NCBI RefSeq assembly: GCF_010993775.1
Contig: NZ_WOTO01000018.1
Span: forward strand, 1 to 64,000
DNA from: Fodinicola feengrottensis
GTDB taxonomy: Bacteria > Actinomycetota > Actinomycetes > Mycobacteriales > HKI-0501
DNA length: 64,000 nucleotides
Reading direction: 5' to 3'
Part shown: in pieces, positions 1 to 8,365 of the stretch
Position numbering within the stretch: the first letter of the stretch is position 1
Layout: every line of letters starts with the position of its first letter
The notes under the pieces: model-generated
The model's database searches: none
Seen by the model: the letters and a program-made list of their open reading frames with translations, nothing else
What the model was told of the DNA's origin: nothing
Made by a program: the position numbers and the translations under genes

Positions 1-84
1 AGTGTCGTGGATCACCCCGACAACCAGCCGGTTTCGTACGAATCACCACCACCGCCGAAACGCGTTGCGCGCTCGCGAATGTAA
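1..84 (+). CDS. possible 3' end of an unidentified gene
   Basis: Frame 1 is open from the window edge to a TAA at 82-84 and encodes about 27 residues with a Pro-rich stretch and a basic tail (KRVARSRM). Third positions are mostly G or C, as in real genes here. The last bases run into a long hairpin, which would suit a convergent gene end. It is too short to identify and may be chance. Confidence 0.3.
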   Translation, partial: SVVDHPDNQPVSYESPPPPKRVARSRM

Positions 85-124
85 CGAAACAACGTACAAA
101 CCGAGCCGTTTCGTTACATTCGCG
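74..124. terminator. 17-bp perfect hairpin at the end of the Cys-rich cassette
   Basis: The arms at 74-90 and 108-124 are exact reverse complements (17 bp) with a 17-nt loop. The hairpin begins 4 nt beyond the stop of the last gene of the minus-strand cassette. There is no clear T tract on either strand, so it is either a strong hairpin terminator/RNA stabiliser or a palindromic repeat. Confidence 0.6.
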
Positions 125-128
125 GAGG

Positions 129-548
129 TTAGTAGCCGAACATCACCGGGGTGAGGCCGGTGTCCAGGCTGGCGATCACGCTGTACGCGGCTGGAGTCAG
201 GTCGCAGTCGCGGTTGGTGCGACAGGTTCCGTTGCAGCACACCGCCTCACCGCAGAACATCTGAGTGTTCGGACCGCAGTCGGCGACCGAGACCGTGACA
301 CACGCGCCCGAACACCAGTGCGTGACAAAAATGGTGCTGCCACACGGTTTGTACGGCAGACTCTCACCGCAGATGTCGGGGCGGGTGATGTTGAAGCAGG
401 AATCTGACGCGTACGGCCAAGCGCATTGGTAGGAGCCGGAGTTGCAGTTCCCGCAGGCTCCGCCGCCGGCGTCCCCGCAGGGACCCCACCCGGCGCCGCA
501 GCAGAACCACGACGCCTCGCCGGACCACTGATTCGTACCGCATCCCAT
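129..548 (-). CDS. Cys-rich RlpA/barwin-like double-psi beta-barrel protein A
   Basis: A 139-residue protein with 18 cysteines. The N-terminal GEASW motif matches the start of RlpA-type domains. The second half (VADCGP, then CDLTPAAYSVIA and GLTPV) matches the VxDRGP / IDLS-AA / GxxxV core of RlpA, EG45 and barwin-like double-psi beta-barrels. The Asp in VADCGP sits where the catalytic or binding Asp lies in those families. The start is the ATG preceded by AAAGGGG; the paralogues at 2162-2596 and 4393-4817 also begin M-x-C-G-T, so the start is well supported and there is no signal peptide. It is the last gene of a four-gene run, 77 nt after the MauE-like gene. The Cys density suggests many disulfides, and the neighbouring MauE-like proteins are plausible oxidative partners (inference). 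The exact role is unknown. Confidence 0.8.
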   Translation of the reverse strand: MGCGTNQWSGEASWFCCGAGWGPCGDAGGGACGNCNSGSYQCAWPYASDSCFNITRPDICGESLPYKPCGSTIFVTHWCSGACVTVSVADCGPNTQMFCGEAVCCNGTCRTNRDCDLTPAAYSVIASLDTGLTPVMFGY

Positions 549-625
549 GGCGGATCCCCTTTCGTAACACGTCCACAGTGGAGGGAGAGCCGGTGCGGAG
601 CGGCGCTGGTCCACACCGGTGCGAG

Positions 626-1524
626 TCAGGCGGTGGCGACCACCGGCAGGACGGTACGAGCGGGGTGCGGCGGCGCCGGCACCGGCAGGATTTCGCCGGT
701 GGCCTCATCCACGATGCTCGACCGGATGCCCACCGTGGCTGAGTCGAGCCCGACCGCGAACACCACGGTGACTGGGCGTTTGCCGATCCGGCCGCCGTAC
801 GTCAGCACCCGCCACCCGTCCTCGTCCCAGCTCTCCAGCAGGCCGGAACGTACGACATGGGAGACCGCGGTGAACGCCTCGCTGCGCTCCAGGTTGTACG
901 AGGTCGCCGTGATCGGCAGGGTGTCCGGGACGCCGGCCAGCGGATGCCGGCCGTACTTCATCCGCCAGATGCGCAGCGGCATGATCCAGGTCCGGTCGAA
1001 GTCCGGGGGACAGCGACAGGACCAGCACCACTTCGGCGGCCACCACCAGTACGGCCGGCAGTGGCTGGGAAGCCAGCGCCGACCACCAGGGCGAGCCGGT
1101 CGACGTGATCGCCGCGATCGTCGCCACCAGGCCGCCAACGGCCACGATGGCGGCCCGGCTGAAGCCGCGCCAGCTGATCGGCTCGGCCCGCGAGCTGGTG
1201 CAGCCGCACGAACTCTTGGGCACCGCGACCTTGGCGTATCCCAGGTATGCCAGGAAACTCACCCCGACCGCGGTCGCGGCCACCGCCGGCACCGCCGGCA
1301 CCGGCGTACTGCCAGCGACCAGCAGCAGAACCGCGACCGTCAGCTCGACCGCGCCGGTGACCCGGTAGCCGACCACGGCCCGCTGGTCCGAGCCGAGCAG
1401 TTTGGGCAGCGCGGACCGGCTGGCGGCCACGCCGACCGTACGACCGAGCAACTTGTACGTGCCGGCCCACGCCAGCATCGCCGCGATCACCAGCGGCTGC
1501 CATGGATGCGATAACGCTCACCAC
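626..1524 (-). CDS. MauE/DoxX-like redox-associated membrane protein 1 (frame-disrupted)
   Basis: This resembles MauE, the membrane protein needed with MauD for disulfide formation in methylamine dehydrogenase. It has several hydrophobic helices, the MLAWAG-YKL-GRTVG segment and a conserved SSCGCT motif corresponding to the CGC of MauE/DoxX-type proteins. About 110 further soluble residues follow the membrane part (KYGRHPL, SEAF and FAVG motifs). The paralogue at 2942-3784 is intact and shows two frame breaks here. One is near 1503, where dropping a G restores the QPLVIAAM alignment. The other is near 1003-1008, where one extra base in CCCCC separates LSLSP from DFDR. The likely start is a GTG at 1522-1524 behind a G-rich ribosome site. 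It is translated after the Tat protein gene (18-nt gap) and before the Cys-rich gene A. Confidence 0.75.
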
Positions 1525-1542
1525 GGATCCCCCCCCCGATCG

Positions 1543-2151
1543 TCAGGCCGCCGGTGCCATGCTGTGCACCGTCGACACGTTCACTTCGTTGGTGTCCGGG
1601 ATCCAGACGCCGATCACCTTCACGGCGTGCCCGACCCGTAGCCCGGACAGGTCGCCGGTGGCGGCCTGACCGCGATAGGTGGCGGCACTCTTTCCCTTGA
1701 CGACGTGCGCGACGATCTTCTTTCCGTTGTGGTTCAACTCCATCCGGGAGGCGCTGATCGAGGTGATGTGCGCGTCCAGGTTGACGATGTTGACCCAGAT
1801 TGCGTCGGCCGCGAGGGTGCCGTCAGGCAGCCGCGCGCCGCGGGCGTAGAGCCCGTCGCCAACCAGGACCTGGTCCATCCCGACCGCCTCCATCTTCCAC
1901 AGGCTGGTGCCGCCGGTGACGATGATGCGGTGCAGCACCTGGTCGGAGCCGCGTACGCCGAGCGCGTTCTTGCTGACGGACATGACCCGGCCGTCGATGA
2001 AGTTCGGGTCGACCGCGCCGGGCGCGAGCGCGGGCATGTCGCGCTCGAACGCGGCCGCTGGATCCGCGGCCCCGAACGCGGTCGCGGTGACGACCGCGGC
2101 CGCGCCGCCGAGCACCGTACCGGACAGAAAACGCCTTCTGTCGACACTCAT
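1543..2151 (-). CDS. Tat-signal DUF5666-like exported protein 1
   Basis: An intact 202-residue protein with a twin-arginine signal (VDRRRFLSG, a hydrophobic run, then a cut around DPAAAF). The mature part has the short beta-rich units of DUF5666-type domains: IDGRV near residue 53, LPDGTLAADAIWVN near 128, GKKIVAHVVKG and GLRVGHAVKVIG near the end. It is predicted to fold in the cytoplasm and leave by the Tat route. It starts 10 nt after the Cys-rich gene B and lies upstream of MauE-like gene 1. The paralogue at 3781-4388 has the same gene neighbours. Function is unknown; the constant company of a Cys-rich leaderless protein suggests a partner or carrier role (inference). Confidence 0.8.
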   Translation of the reverse strand: MSVDRRRFLSGTVLGGAAAVVTATAFGAADPAAAFERDMPALAPGAVDPNFIDGRVMSVSKNALGVRGSDQVLHRIIVTGGTSLWKMEAVGMDQVLVGDGLYARGARLPDGTLAADAIWVNIVNLDAHITSISASRMELNHNGKKIVAHVVKGKSAATYRGQAATGDLSGLRVGHAVKVIGVWIPDTNEVNVSTVHSMAPAA

Positions 2152-2161
2152 GACGCTCTCC

Positions 2162-2596
2162 TCAATGTCCGATGGCGACCGGCGTCAGGCCGGTGCTCAG
2201 GCTGGCGATCAGGCTGTAGGCGGACGGCGTCAGGTCGATGTCGCGGTTGGTGACGCAGAGCCGCTGGCCGTTCAAGGTGCAGCAAGACGCCTCGTTGCAG
2301 AACTGGTGGGTGTTCGGGCCACAGTCGGCGACCGTCACGAACACGCAGGCGCCCGAGCACCAGTGCGCGACATAAATGCCGGTCCCGCAGCCCTTGCGGG
2401 CCAGGTTCTCGCCGCACAGATCCGGTCGGGTGATGTTGAAACACGCCGATGAGGCGTTCGGCCAGGCGCACTGATGTGAGCCGGAATTACAGTTTCCGCA
2501 GGCGCCGCCACCGGCGCCGCCGCAGGGGCCCCAACCGGCGCCGCAGCAGAACCACGACGCCTCTCCCCGCGCTTCGTTGACCGTACCGCAAGCCAT
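2162..2596 (-). CDS. Cys-rich RlpA/barwin-like double-psi beta-barrel protein B
   Basis: A 144-residue intact paralogue of the protein at 129-548, with 17 cysteines. It keeps GEASWFCCGAGWGPC, the NITRPDLCGE segment, HWCSGAC, VADCGPNT and the IDLTPSAYSLIA / GLTPV ending typical of double-psi beta-barrels. The ATG at 2594-2596 follows a strong GGAAGGAGA site, and no signal peptide precedes the Cys-rich domain. It is first in a run of four minus-strand genes (B, Tat protein 1, MauE-like 1, protein A). One cysteine present in protein A (RDC) is Ile here, so the disulfide pattern is not fully fixed. Confidence 0.82.
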   Translation of the reverse strand: MACGTVNEARGEASWFCCGAGWGPCGGAGGGACGNCNSGSHQCAWPNASSACFNITRPDLCGENLARKGCGTGIYVAHWCSGACVFVTVADCGPNTHQFCNEASCCTLNGQRLCVTNRDIDLTPSAYSLIASLSTGLTPVAIGH

Positions 2597-2941
2597 AGTG
2601 AGTCTCCTTCCCTCGCACGTCTCCCTCAAGACGCCCGTATGGCAACATGACCGCACGCCAAAGGCGTACGCGACTGTCCACAAAGGATGCCCAGCAGGGA
2701 CCCAAAAATCGGCTGCTGGTAAAAGAAAGCGGAATGACCGCTTAACTGTGCGATTCGTTGAGGTTGCTTATGGCGCATCACCTTCTCGTGCTGAAGACGA
2801 GTCGTCGCTAGCGGATATCGTCAACGCATTCGCGAAGTCTGTCAACAAATAACAAGAGAAACCCGCTAAGGCGGGATAAACGATCCAGACTTTTCCGTCA
2901 GACCGGGAGGAACATCCGGATGTTTCAGCTATATCCGAATC
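2597..2941. promoter_or_regulatory. non-coding gap with putative promoter and 14-bp palindrome
   Basis: This stretch of 345 bases separates the two cassettes and is AT-richer than its neighbours. It should hold the promoter of the 129-2596 run (minus strand). A perfect palindrome AACATCCGGATGTT lies at 2911-2924, just beyond the stop of MauE-like gene 2; a CCCGC/GCGGG stem lies near 2861-2875. An open frame on the plus strand here has no ribosome site or recognisable motif and is not called. Confidence 0.4.
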
Positions 2942-3784
2942 TCAACCGGCGGGCTGAAATGCCTCGACTGGAATGATTTGTCCGGTCTGTTCTTCCACCA
3001 CGCTGACGCGAATACCCACCGTGTCGGTCGTCATCCCGACGGCGAAGACAATCGTCACTTCGCGATCGTCGAGCCGGCCGGCGTACGTCAGAATTCGCCA
3101 GCCTTCGGCGTCCCAGCTGTCCTGTAGCCCGGACGAGATCAGGTGCGCCACCGGAGTAAAAGCCTCGCTGCGTTCAACGTTGTACGCGGTGGCCGCGACG
3201 GGCACGGTGTCCGGCACATCGACAAGCGGGTGCCGGCCGTATTTGAGCCGCAGCGCCCGGGCCGGTCGCAGCCAGCGCCGGTCGAAGTCCGGTGAAAGCC
3301 CGAGCACCAGCAAACTTTCGGCGGTGGCAAGGAACATCGCGCAGATCGGGTCCGCACCAAAACCCTTCCACCACGGTACGGCGATCGGCAGCATCGCGAG
3401 CACCCCGCCGACCGCGACGATCGCGGCGCGGCCAAAACTTCGCCAGCCCACCGGCGATGTGGACGCGCTCGTACAACCACATGAACTCTGCGGAACGACG
3501 ACCATCTTCGCGTACGCCAAATAGCAAAGAAATCCCAGTCCGACGATGACCGTTGACGGGGTTTTCCCGCCACCGAACAAAACCAGCGCGACGACCAGCT
3601 CGATCAGTCCGGTCAGGCGGTAAGCCGCGAGCGCTCGCCGGTGCGAGCCGAGCAGCCGGGGGAGCGCGGACCGGCTGGCCGCTACCCCGACCGTACGGCC
3701 AGCTAGTTTGTAGGCGCCGGCCCAGGCCAGCATGGCGCCCACCACCACCGGCTGAATGGACGCCAGTAAAACGAAAAACGTCAT
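2942..3784 (-). CDS. MauE/DoxX-like redox-associated membrane protein 2
   Basis: An intact 280-residue copy. The start MTFFVLLASIQPVV at 3784 overlaps the stop of the Tat protein gene by 4 nt (ATGA). The membrane part carries MLAWAGAYKLAGRTVG, a second hydrophobic block ending in CYLAYAK, the SSCGCT motif near residue 100 and two further hydrophobic segments. Residues ~165-280 form a soluble C-terminal domain with LSPDFDRRW, LKYGRHPL, NVERSEAF and VFAVGM, conserved in the paralogue. Known MauE proteins support disulfide formation in methylamine dehydrogenase small subunits, but no mau structural gene is present here. The likely client is the adjacent Cys-rich protein (inference). Confidence 0.8.
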   Translation of the reverse strand: MTFFVLLASIQPVVVGAMLAWAGAYKLAGRTVGVAASRSALPRLLGSHRRALAAYRLTGLIELVVALVLFGGGKTPSTVIVGLGFLCYLAYAKMVVVPQSSCGCTSASTSPVGWRSFGRAAIVAVGGVLAMLPIAVPWWKGFGADPICAMFLATAESLLVLGLSPDFDRRWLRPARALRLKYGRHPLVDVPDTVPVAATAYNVERSEAFTPVAHLISSGLQDSWDAEGWRILTYAGRLDDREVTIVFAVGMTTDTVGIRVSVVEEQTGQIIPVEAFQPAG

Positions 3785-4388
3785 GAGGTGGCCATGCTGT
3801 GCAGGGTGGAAATGCTCATTTCGTTGGTGTCCGGATGCCACAGCCCGAGCACTCGTACGTGATGGCCGACCCGGAGTTTGGACAGGTCGCCGCTGGCCGG
3901 CTCGCTTCGGTAGGTGACAGCGGTCTTTCCCTTGACGACATGCGCGACGATCCGGTGGCCGTTGTGGCTGAGATCCACCCTGGCCGTGCTGATCGCGGCG
4001 ATATATCGGCGTCCACGTTGACCAGATTGACCCAGACCGCGTCGGCCGCGAGCGTGCCGTCGGGTAATCGGGCTCCGCGCGCGTAAAGTCCGTCGCCGAC
4101 CGCCACCTGGCTGACCGGGATCGGGTCCATTTTCCATAAACTGGTGGCGCTGGTGACCAGGATCCGGTGCAGGATCTGGTCCGATCCGCGTACGCCCAGA
4201 ACGCCGTTGCGGTTAGACGTCACCCGGCCCTCGGCGAAACCCGGGTCGATGGCGCCGGCGGCGATTTCCGAGGTGTCGCGCCGAAAAGCGGCGGCCGGGT
4301 CGGTGCCGCCAAAGGTGGTGGCGCCGACGATGGCCGCGCTGCCCAGCACCGCGCCGGTGAGGAAAGTCCGTCGATCCACTGAACTCAT
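3781..4388 (-). CDS. Tat-signal DUF5666-like exported protein 2 (frame-disrupted)
   Basis: Paralogue of the protein at 1543-2151. It begins MSSVDRRTFLTG (Tat motif), then a hydrophobic stretch ending in TDPAAAF. The body keeps GVRGSDQILHRILV, LPDGTLAADAVWVN and, in another frame, HNGHRIVAHVVKG to the end SISTLHSMATS. The frame breaks near 4010-4015 at ATATAT: removing two bases gives DADIAAIS, which matches the paralogue. It starts 4 nt after the Cys-rich gene C and overlaps MauE-like gene 2 by 4 nt, so the three genes are translationally coupled. Confidence 0.72.
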
Positions 4389-4392
4389 CGCG

Positions 4393-4817
4393 TCAGGCCC
4401 GGATCTCGACCGGCACCAGGCCGCTGTTCAGGTTCGCGATCCGGCTGAAGGCCGCCGCGGTCAGGTCAACTACCCGGTTCGACCGGCACTGGCCTTCGCA
4501 ACATGTCTGGCCGCCACAGAGAAACTCTTCGTACGCGGCCCGCAGTCCGCCACTTTCACCGGCACGCACACTCCGCTGCACCAGTGCCGGACCCACAGCG
4601 AGTCGCCGCAGCTGTGCGGTTGCAGGGTTTCGTGGCACAGGTCCGGCCGGGTGATCTCGAAACACGCCTTGGACGCGTTCGGCCACGCGCACTGCAGGGC
4701 GCTGGACGTACAGGTCTGGCAGGCGCCCTTGCCGGCCGCAGAGCACGGCCCCCAGGACGCGCCGCAGCAGAACCAGGACGCTTCACCGGACCATTCGTGT
4801 GTGGTGCCGCAGGACAT
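4393..4817 (-). CDS. Cys-rich RlpA/barwin-like double-psi beta-barrel protein C (frame-disrupted)
   Basis: Third Cys-rich paralogue, about 141 residues and 17 cysteines after frame correction. It starts MSCGTTHEWSGEASW at an ATG preceded by GAGGAGAG. It keeps ITRPDLCHE, HWCSGVC and VADCGPRT, then, after a one-base break near 4530, FLCGGQTCCEGQC, VVDLTAAAFSRIA and GLVPVEI. The break is a single missing base in the AAGAG region. It is first in the second cassette (C, Tat protein 2, MauE-like 2). There is no signal peptide. Confidence 0.75.
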
Positions 4818-5004
4818 GGGCACTCTCCTCTCGTCCGTAGGCACGCTAGGCGAACGAACCATCACTAATCGCCGATAACACGCGGAACGGATGTATCAGG
4901 CATAAGTCTTAATCGTTCTCACAGGAAGTGACTGGCGGATCAACTTCGACAACTTGTCGAACCCCCGGCCGAGCCGGCCGGAGCGACTTGCGAGAATAGA
5001 GGTC
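4818..5004. promoter_or_regulatory. divergent promoter region with 17-nt palindrome
   Basis: This gap separates the minus-strand Cys-rich cassette from hemL on the plus strand and should contain both promoters. A palindrome TTCGACAA-C-TTGTCGAA lies at 4945-4961, about 45 bases before the chosen hemL start. It has the size of a dimeric repressor site. No regulator gene is adjacent. Confidence 0.4.
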
Positions 5005-6353
5005 GTGGCAGACGTTCCAGCCGGCTCTGATCGCCCAACACCGCCGCTTCCGTACGACTATGAGGCGCCGGTTTCTCGACGCCTGTTCGACCGGGCCGAG
5101 GCCGTCATCCCGGGCGGGGTGAACTCGCCGGTTCGGGCGTTCCAGGCGGTCGGCGGCACGCCGAGGTTCATCTCGTCGGCGGCCGGTGCGTACCTGACAG
5201 ACGCTGACGGCCGGCGTTATGTCGACCTGGTCTGTTCGTGGGGCCCGATGGTGCTCGGACACGCGCACCCGGCGGTCGTCGAGGCCGTCAGGGAGGCCGC
5301 TTTGAGTGGCACATCCTTCGGCGCGCCCACCGAGGCCGAGGTGTTGCTGGCCGAGGAAATCGTCGCCCGTACGCCCACTGAGCAGGTCAGACTCGTCAAT
5401 TCCGGCACCGAGGCGACGATGAGCGCGGTGCGCCTCGCCCGCGGGGTGACCGGGCGGCGGCTGCTAGTCAAATTCGCCGGCTGCTACCACGGACACGTCG
5501 ACGCGCTGCTCGCCGCGGCTGGCTCCGGGGTCGCGACGCTGGCGCTGCCGGACACGCCCGGTGTGACCGGCGCGCAGACCGGCGAGACGATCGTGCTGCC
5601 GTACAACGACATCGCCGCGGTGGAGAAGACCTTCGCCGAGCTGGGGGACCAGATCGCGGCCGTGATCACGGAAGCGGCTGCCGGCAACATGGGGGGGGTG
5701 GTGGCGCCGCGCGACGGCTTCAACGCCAAGCTCCGCGAGCTGACCACCAAACACGGCGCGCTGTTGATCATGGACGAGGTGATGACCGGCTTCCGGGTCT
5801 CCCGGTCCGGTTGGTACGGCCTCGACCCAGTCGTCCCGGACCTCGTCACGTACGCGAAGGTCATGGGCGGCGGACTGCCGGCGGCGGCCTTCGGCGGCCG
5901 TGCGGACGTGATGGCGTCGCTGGCGCCGGCCGGCCCGGTCTACCAGGCCGGCACGCTGTCCGGGAACCCGCTGGCCACCGCGGCGGGCTTGGCCACCCTG
6001 CGAGAGAGTGTACGGACGCGGTCTATGCGCAGCTCGACCGTACGTCCGCGATTTTGCAAGACCTGGTCACGAAAGCCTTGTCGGCCGCCGGCGTGGCGTA
6101 CCGAATTTCCACCGCTGGCAACATGTTCGGCGTCTTCTTCACCGACACGGACGTACGGGACTATGACACCGCGCGGGAAACCAACACCGCCGCGTACAAG
6201 GCGTTTTTCCATTCGATGCTGGCATCGGGCGTCTATCTGCCACCGAGCGCGTACGAGTGCTGGTTCGTCTCGACCGCGCTCGGCGGCACCGAGCTGGAGC
6301 TGATCGAGGCCGCCCTCCCGGCCGCCGCGGTCGCCGCTGGGGCTGCCGCATGA
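5005..6353 (+). CDS. hemL: glutamate-1-semialdehyde 2,1-aminomutase (frame-disrupted)
   Basis: HemL converts glutamate-1-semialdehyde to 5-aminolevulinate with PLP, an early step of heme synthesis in the cytoplasm. Seen here: [16 protein letters not shown] near the N-terminus, [24 protein letters not shown], the [10 protein letters not shown] segment and the PLP lysine in [17 protein letters not shown]. The frame breaks at 6002-6008 in GAGAG; removing two bases gives [13 protein letters not shown] and the frame then runs to the stop at 6353. The GTG at 5005 is taken as start; a TTG at 4954 is in frame but less likely. The stop overlaps the next start (ATGA). It heads the same gene order as Rv0524-Rv0529 of M. 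tuberculosis. Confidence 0.93.
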
Positions 6354-6991
6354 CGCAGACGACCGTCCACCTGATGCGCCATGGCGAGGTCTACAACCCC
6401 GCCAAGATCCTGTACGGCCGGCTGCCGGGCTACCGGTTGTCGGGGCTCGGCGAGCAGATGGCCGAGGTGGTGGCGAAGTCGCTGGCCGGGCACGACATCA
6501 CCGCGGTGATCGCGAGCCCGCTGGAGCGCGCGCAGCAGACCGCGTTGCCGCTGGCCTCCCGGTTCGAGCTTGAGGTGCGTACGGACGACCGCCTGATCGA
6601 GTCGGCGAACCAGTTCGAGGGCCTGGCCACCGGCCCGGGCGACGGCGCGTTCGCCAACCCGCGCTACTGGTATCGCCTGCGCAACCCGTTCACGCCCTCG
6701 TGGGGCGAGCCGTATCGCGAGGTCGCGGCCCGCATGATGGCCGCCGTGCAGGACGCCCGGCTGATCGCCGAAGGCCACGAAGTCGTGCTGGTCAGCCACC
6801 AGATGCCGATCTGGATGGCGCGCCGCTACGCGGAAGGCGAGCGGCTCTGGCACGACCCCCGCAAGCGACAGTGCAGCCTCGCCAGCCTGACCTCGTTCCG
6901 GTTCGACGGGGCCACCCTCGCCGGCATCGACTACACCGAGCCGGCCGCCGCGCTCCTTGGCCGCACCGACCCGGCCGCCAAGGGCGCCTGA
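6350..6991 (+). CDS. histidine phosphatase family protein
   Basis: An intact 213-residue member of the phosphoglycerate mutase-like histidine phosphatase superfamily. The catalytic LMRHGEV is at residues 8-14, and the second histidine is in VSHQMPIW. It starts with an ATG overlapping the hemL stop by 4 nt, and its stop overlaps the start of the thioredoxin-like gene. It is the positional equivalent of Rv0525. The substrate is unknown; its place between hemL and the cytochrome c genes is conserved in actinobacteria. Confidence 0.88.
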   Translation: MTQTTVHLMRHGEVYNPAKILYGRLPGYRLSGLGEQMAEVVAKSLAGHDITAVIASPLERAQQTALPLASRFELEVRTDDRLIESANQFEGLATGPGDGAFANPRYWYRLRNPFTPSWGEPYREVAARMMAAVQDARLIAEGHEVVLVSHQMPIWMARRYAEGERLWHDPRKRQCSLASLTSFRFDGATLAGIDYTEPAAALLGRTDPAAKGA

Positions 6992-7573
6992 TGCGGCGCC
7001 GCACGCTTTTCGGGCTGACCCTCGCGACCACATTGCTGGCATCGGGCTGCGCGGTCGGCAACGACGCGGTCAACCAGAGCGCCGGCGGAGAACGCGGATA
7101 TGTGCCCACCGGGACCGGAAAACAGCAGTGGGCGATCGGCCAGCGGGTCGCCGCGCCGGAGATCACCGGCACCACCCTGACCGGGGCGTCCTTCGCACTT
7201 TCGGCGCTGCGCGGCAAAGTCGTGGTGATCAACTTCTGGGGCCAGTGGTGTGCGCCTTGCCGCGCCGAGTCCGCCGACCTGCAGCAGGCTTATCTGGCCA
7301 CCAAAGCCAAAGGTGTCGAGTTCGTCGGGGTGAACATCCGCGACACCCAGGACCGGGCGCTGGCCTTCGAGCGTACGAACGGGATCACGTATCCGAGCCT
7401 GTTCGACCCGGAGGGCCGGATCGGCGTGAAATTCCCGGAAAACGCCGCCCACCACGATCCCGTCCACCATCGTGTTGGACCGCTCTGGCCGGGTCGCGGC
7501 CCTGTTCCGGGATGCCGTTCTGGCCACCGACCTGGAGCCCGTCGTGCTGTCCCTGGCCGGTGAGAAACCGTGA
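6991..7573 (+). CDS. resA: ResA/TlpA-like thioredoxin lipoprotein (frame-disrupted)
   Basis: An extracytoplasmic thiol-disulfide oxidoreductase that in system II reduces the cysteines of apocytochrome c. The signal peptide ends in a lipobox (LLASGC) and the active site is WCAPC in FWGQWCAPCRAES. The frame breaks near 7448 (one extra C in GCCGCCC). After correction the protein continues TTIPSTIVLDRSGRV and ends LAGEKP at 7573. The start overlaps the phosphatase stop (TGATG) and the stop overlaps the ccdA GTG. It corresponds to Rv0526. Confidence 0.88.
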
Positions 7574-8365
7574 ACGCGGCGGCGACAGTGACGAGCGGGC
7601 CACTGCTGGCGGCGCGCGCGCGCTGGCGGCGTCCGCGGGCCTGCTGTCCTTCCTGTCGCCGTGTGTTCTGCCGCTGGTGCCGGGATATGTCTCGTATGTG
7701 ACCGGCCTCGCCGGCGCTGACCTGGACGCGGCCACCGGCATCGACCCGACTGGCCGCACGGTCGTACGCACCGCAAACGCCACCAGAGTGCGGGGCAGGG
7801 TGCTGCTGGGCAGCGGCCTTTTCGTGGTCGGATTCACCGCCGTCTTCACCATCCTGTCGCGGGCCGCTGGCGGGCTGGGCATTGTGCTGTTGGACTACGC
7901 GCCGATCGTGCAGCGGGTGGTCGGCGCGCTGATCGTGGTGATGGGTCTTGCGTTCCTGGGCGTGATCCCTGGGCTGGACCGGACCGTACGGATGCGCTGC
8001 TGCCGGCTTCGGGCCTGGTCGGCGCGCCGGTGCTGGGCGCGGTGTTCGCGCTCGGCTGGCTGCCCTGCACCGGCCCGACGCTGGCCGCGGTGCTCGGCCT
8101 TGCGGCCACCTCCGGATCGGTCGCCCGCGGGGCGGTGTTGGCCGCCGCGTACGGCCTCGGTCTCGGCATCCCGTTCGTGCTGTTCGGCCTCGGATTCCGC
8201 CGGCTGATCGGCGCGCTCGCCTTCGTCCGCCGGCACAGCGTGTGGGTGACCCGGATCGGCGGCGCGATGTTGCTGGTCGTTGGCCTTTTGCTGCTTTTGG
8301 GCGGCTGGGATCCGGTCGTCATCTGGCTGCGGAGTTGGCTTCCTCCAGGGGAGATCCCGATTTGA
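7570..8365 (+). CDS. ccdA: CcdA-like cytochrome c biogenesis membrane protein (frame-disrupted)
   Basis: CcdA passes electrons from cytoplasmic thioredoxin across the membrane to ResA-type proteins. Seen: the first cysteine motif LLSFLSPCVLPLVPGY, a second in LGWLPCTGPTLAAVL, and about six hydrophobic helices ending in LLLLGGWDP. The frame breaks near 7612-7620 (two extra bases in a GCGCGC run) and near 7992. It starts at a GTG overlapping the resA stop; its stop overlaps the resB TTG. Confidence 0.87.

Noticed and set aside
626..1524. Methylamine dehydrogenase (mau) operon
   Set aside because: MauE-like proteins are present, but there is no MauA/MauB, MauD or MauG; the Cys-rich neighbours match double-psi beta-barrels and not the small subunit with its tryptophylquinone site.
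2577..2852. A 91-residue open frame on the plus strand in the gap between the two cassettes
   Set aside because: No ribosome site, low-complexity basic composition, and codon choice unlike the neighbours; it overlaps the promoter side of the minus-strand cassette.
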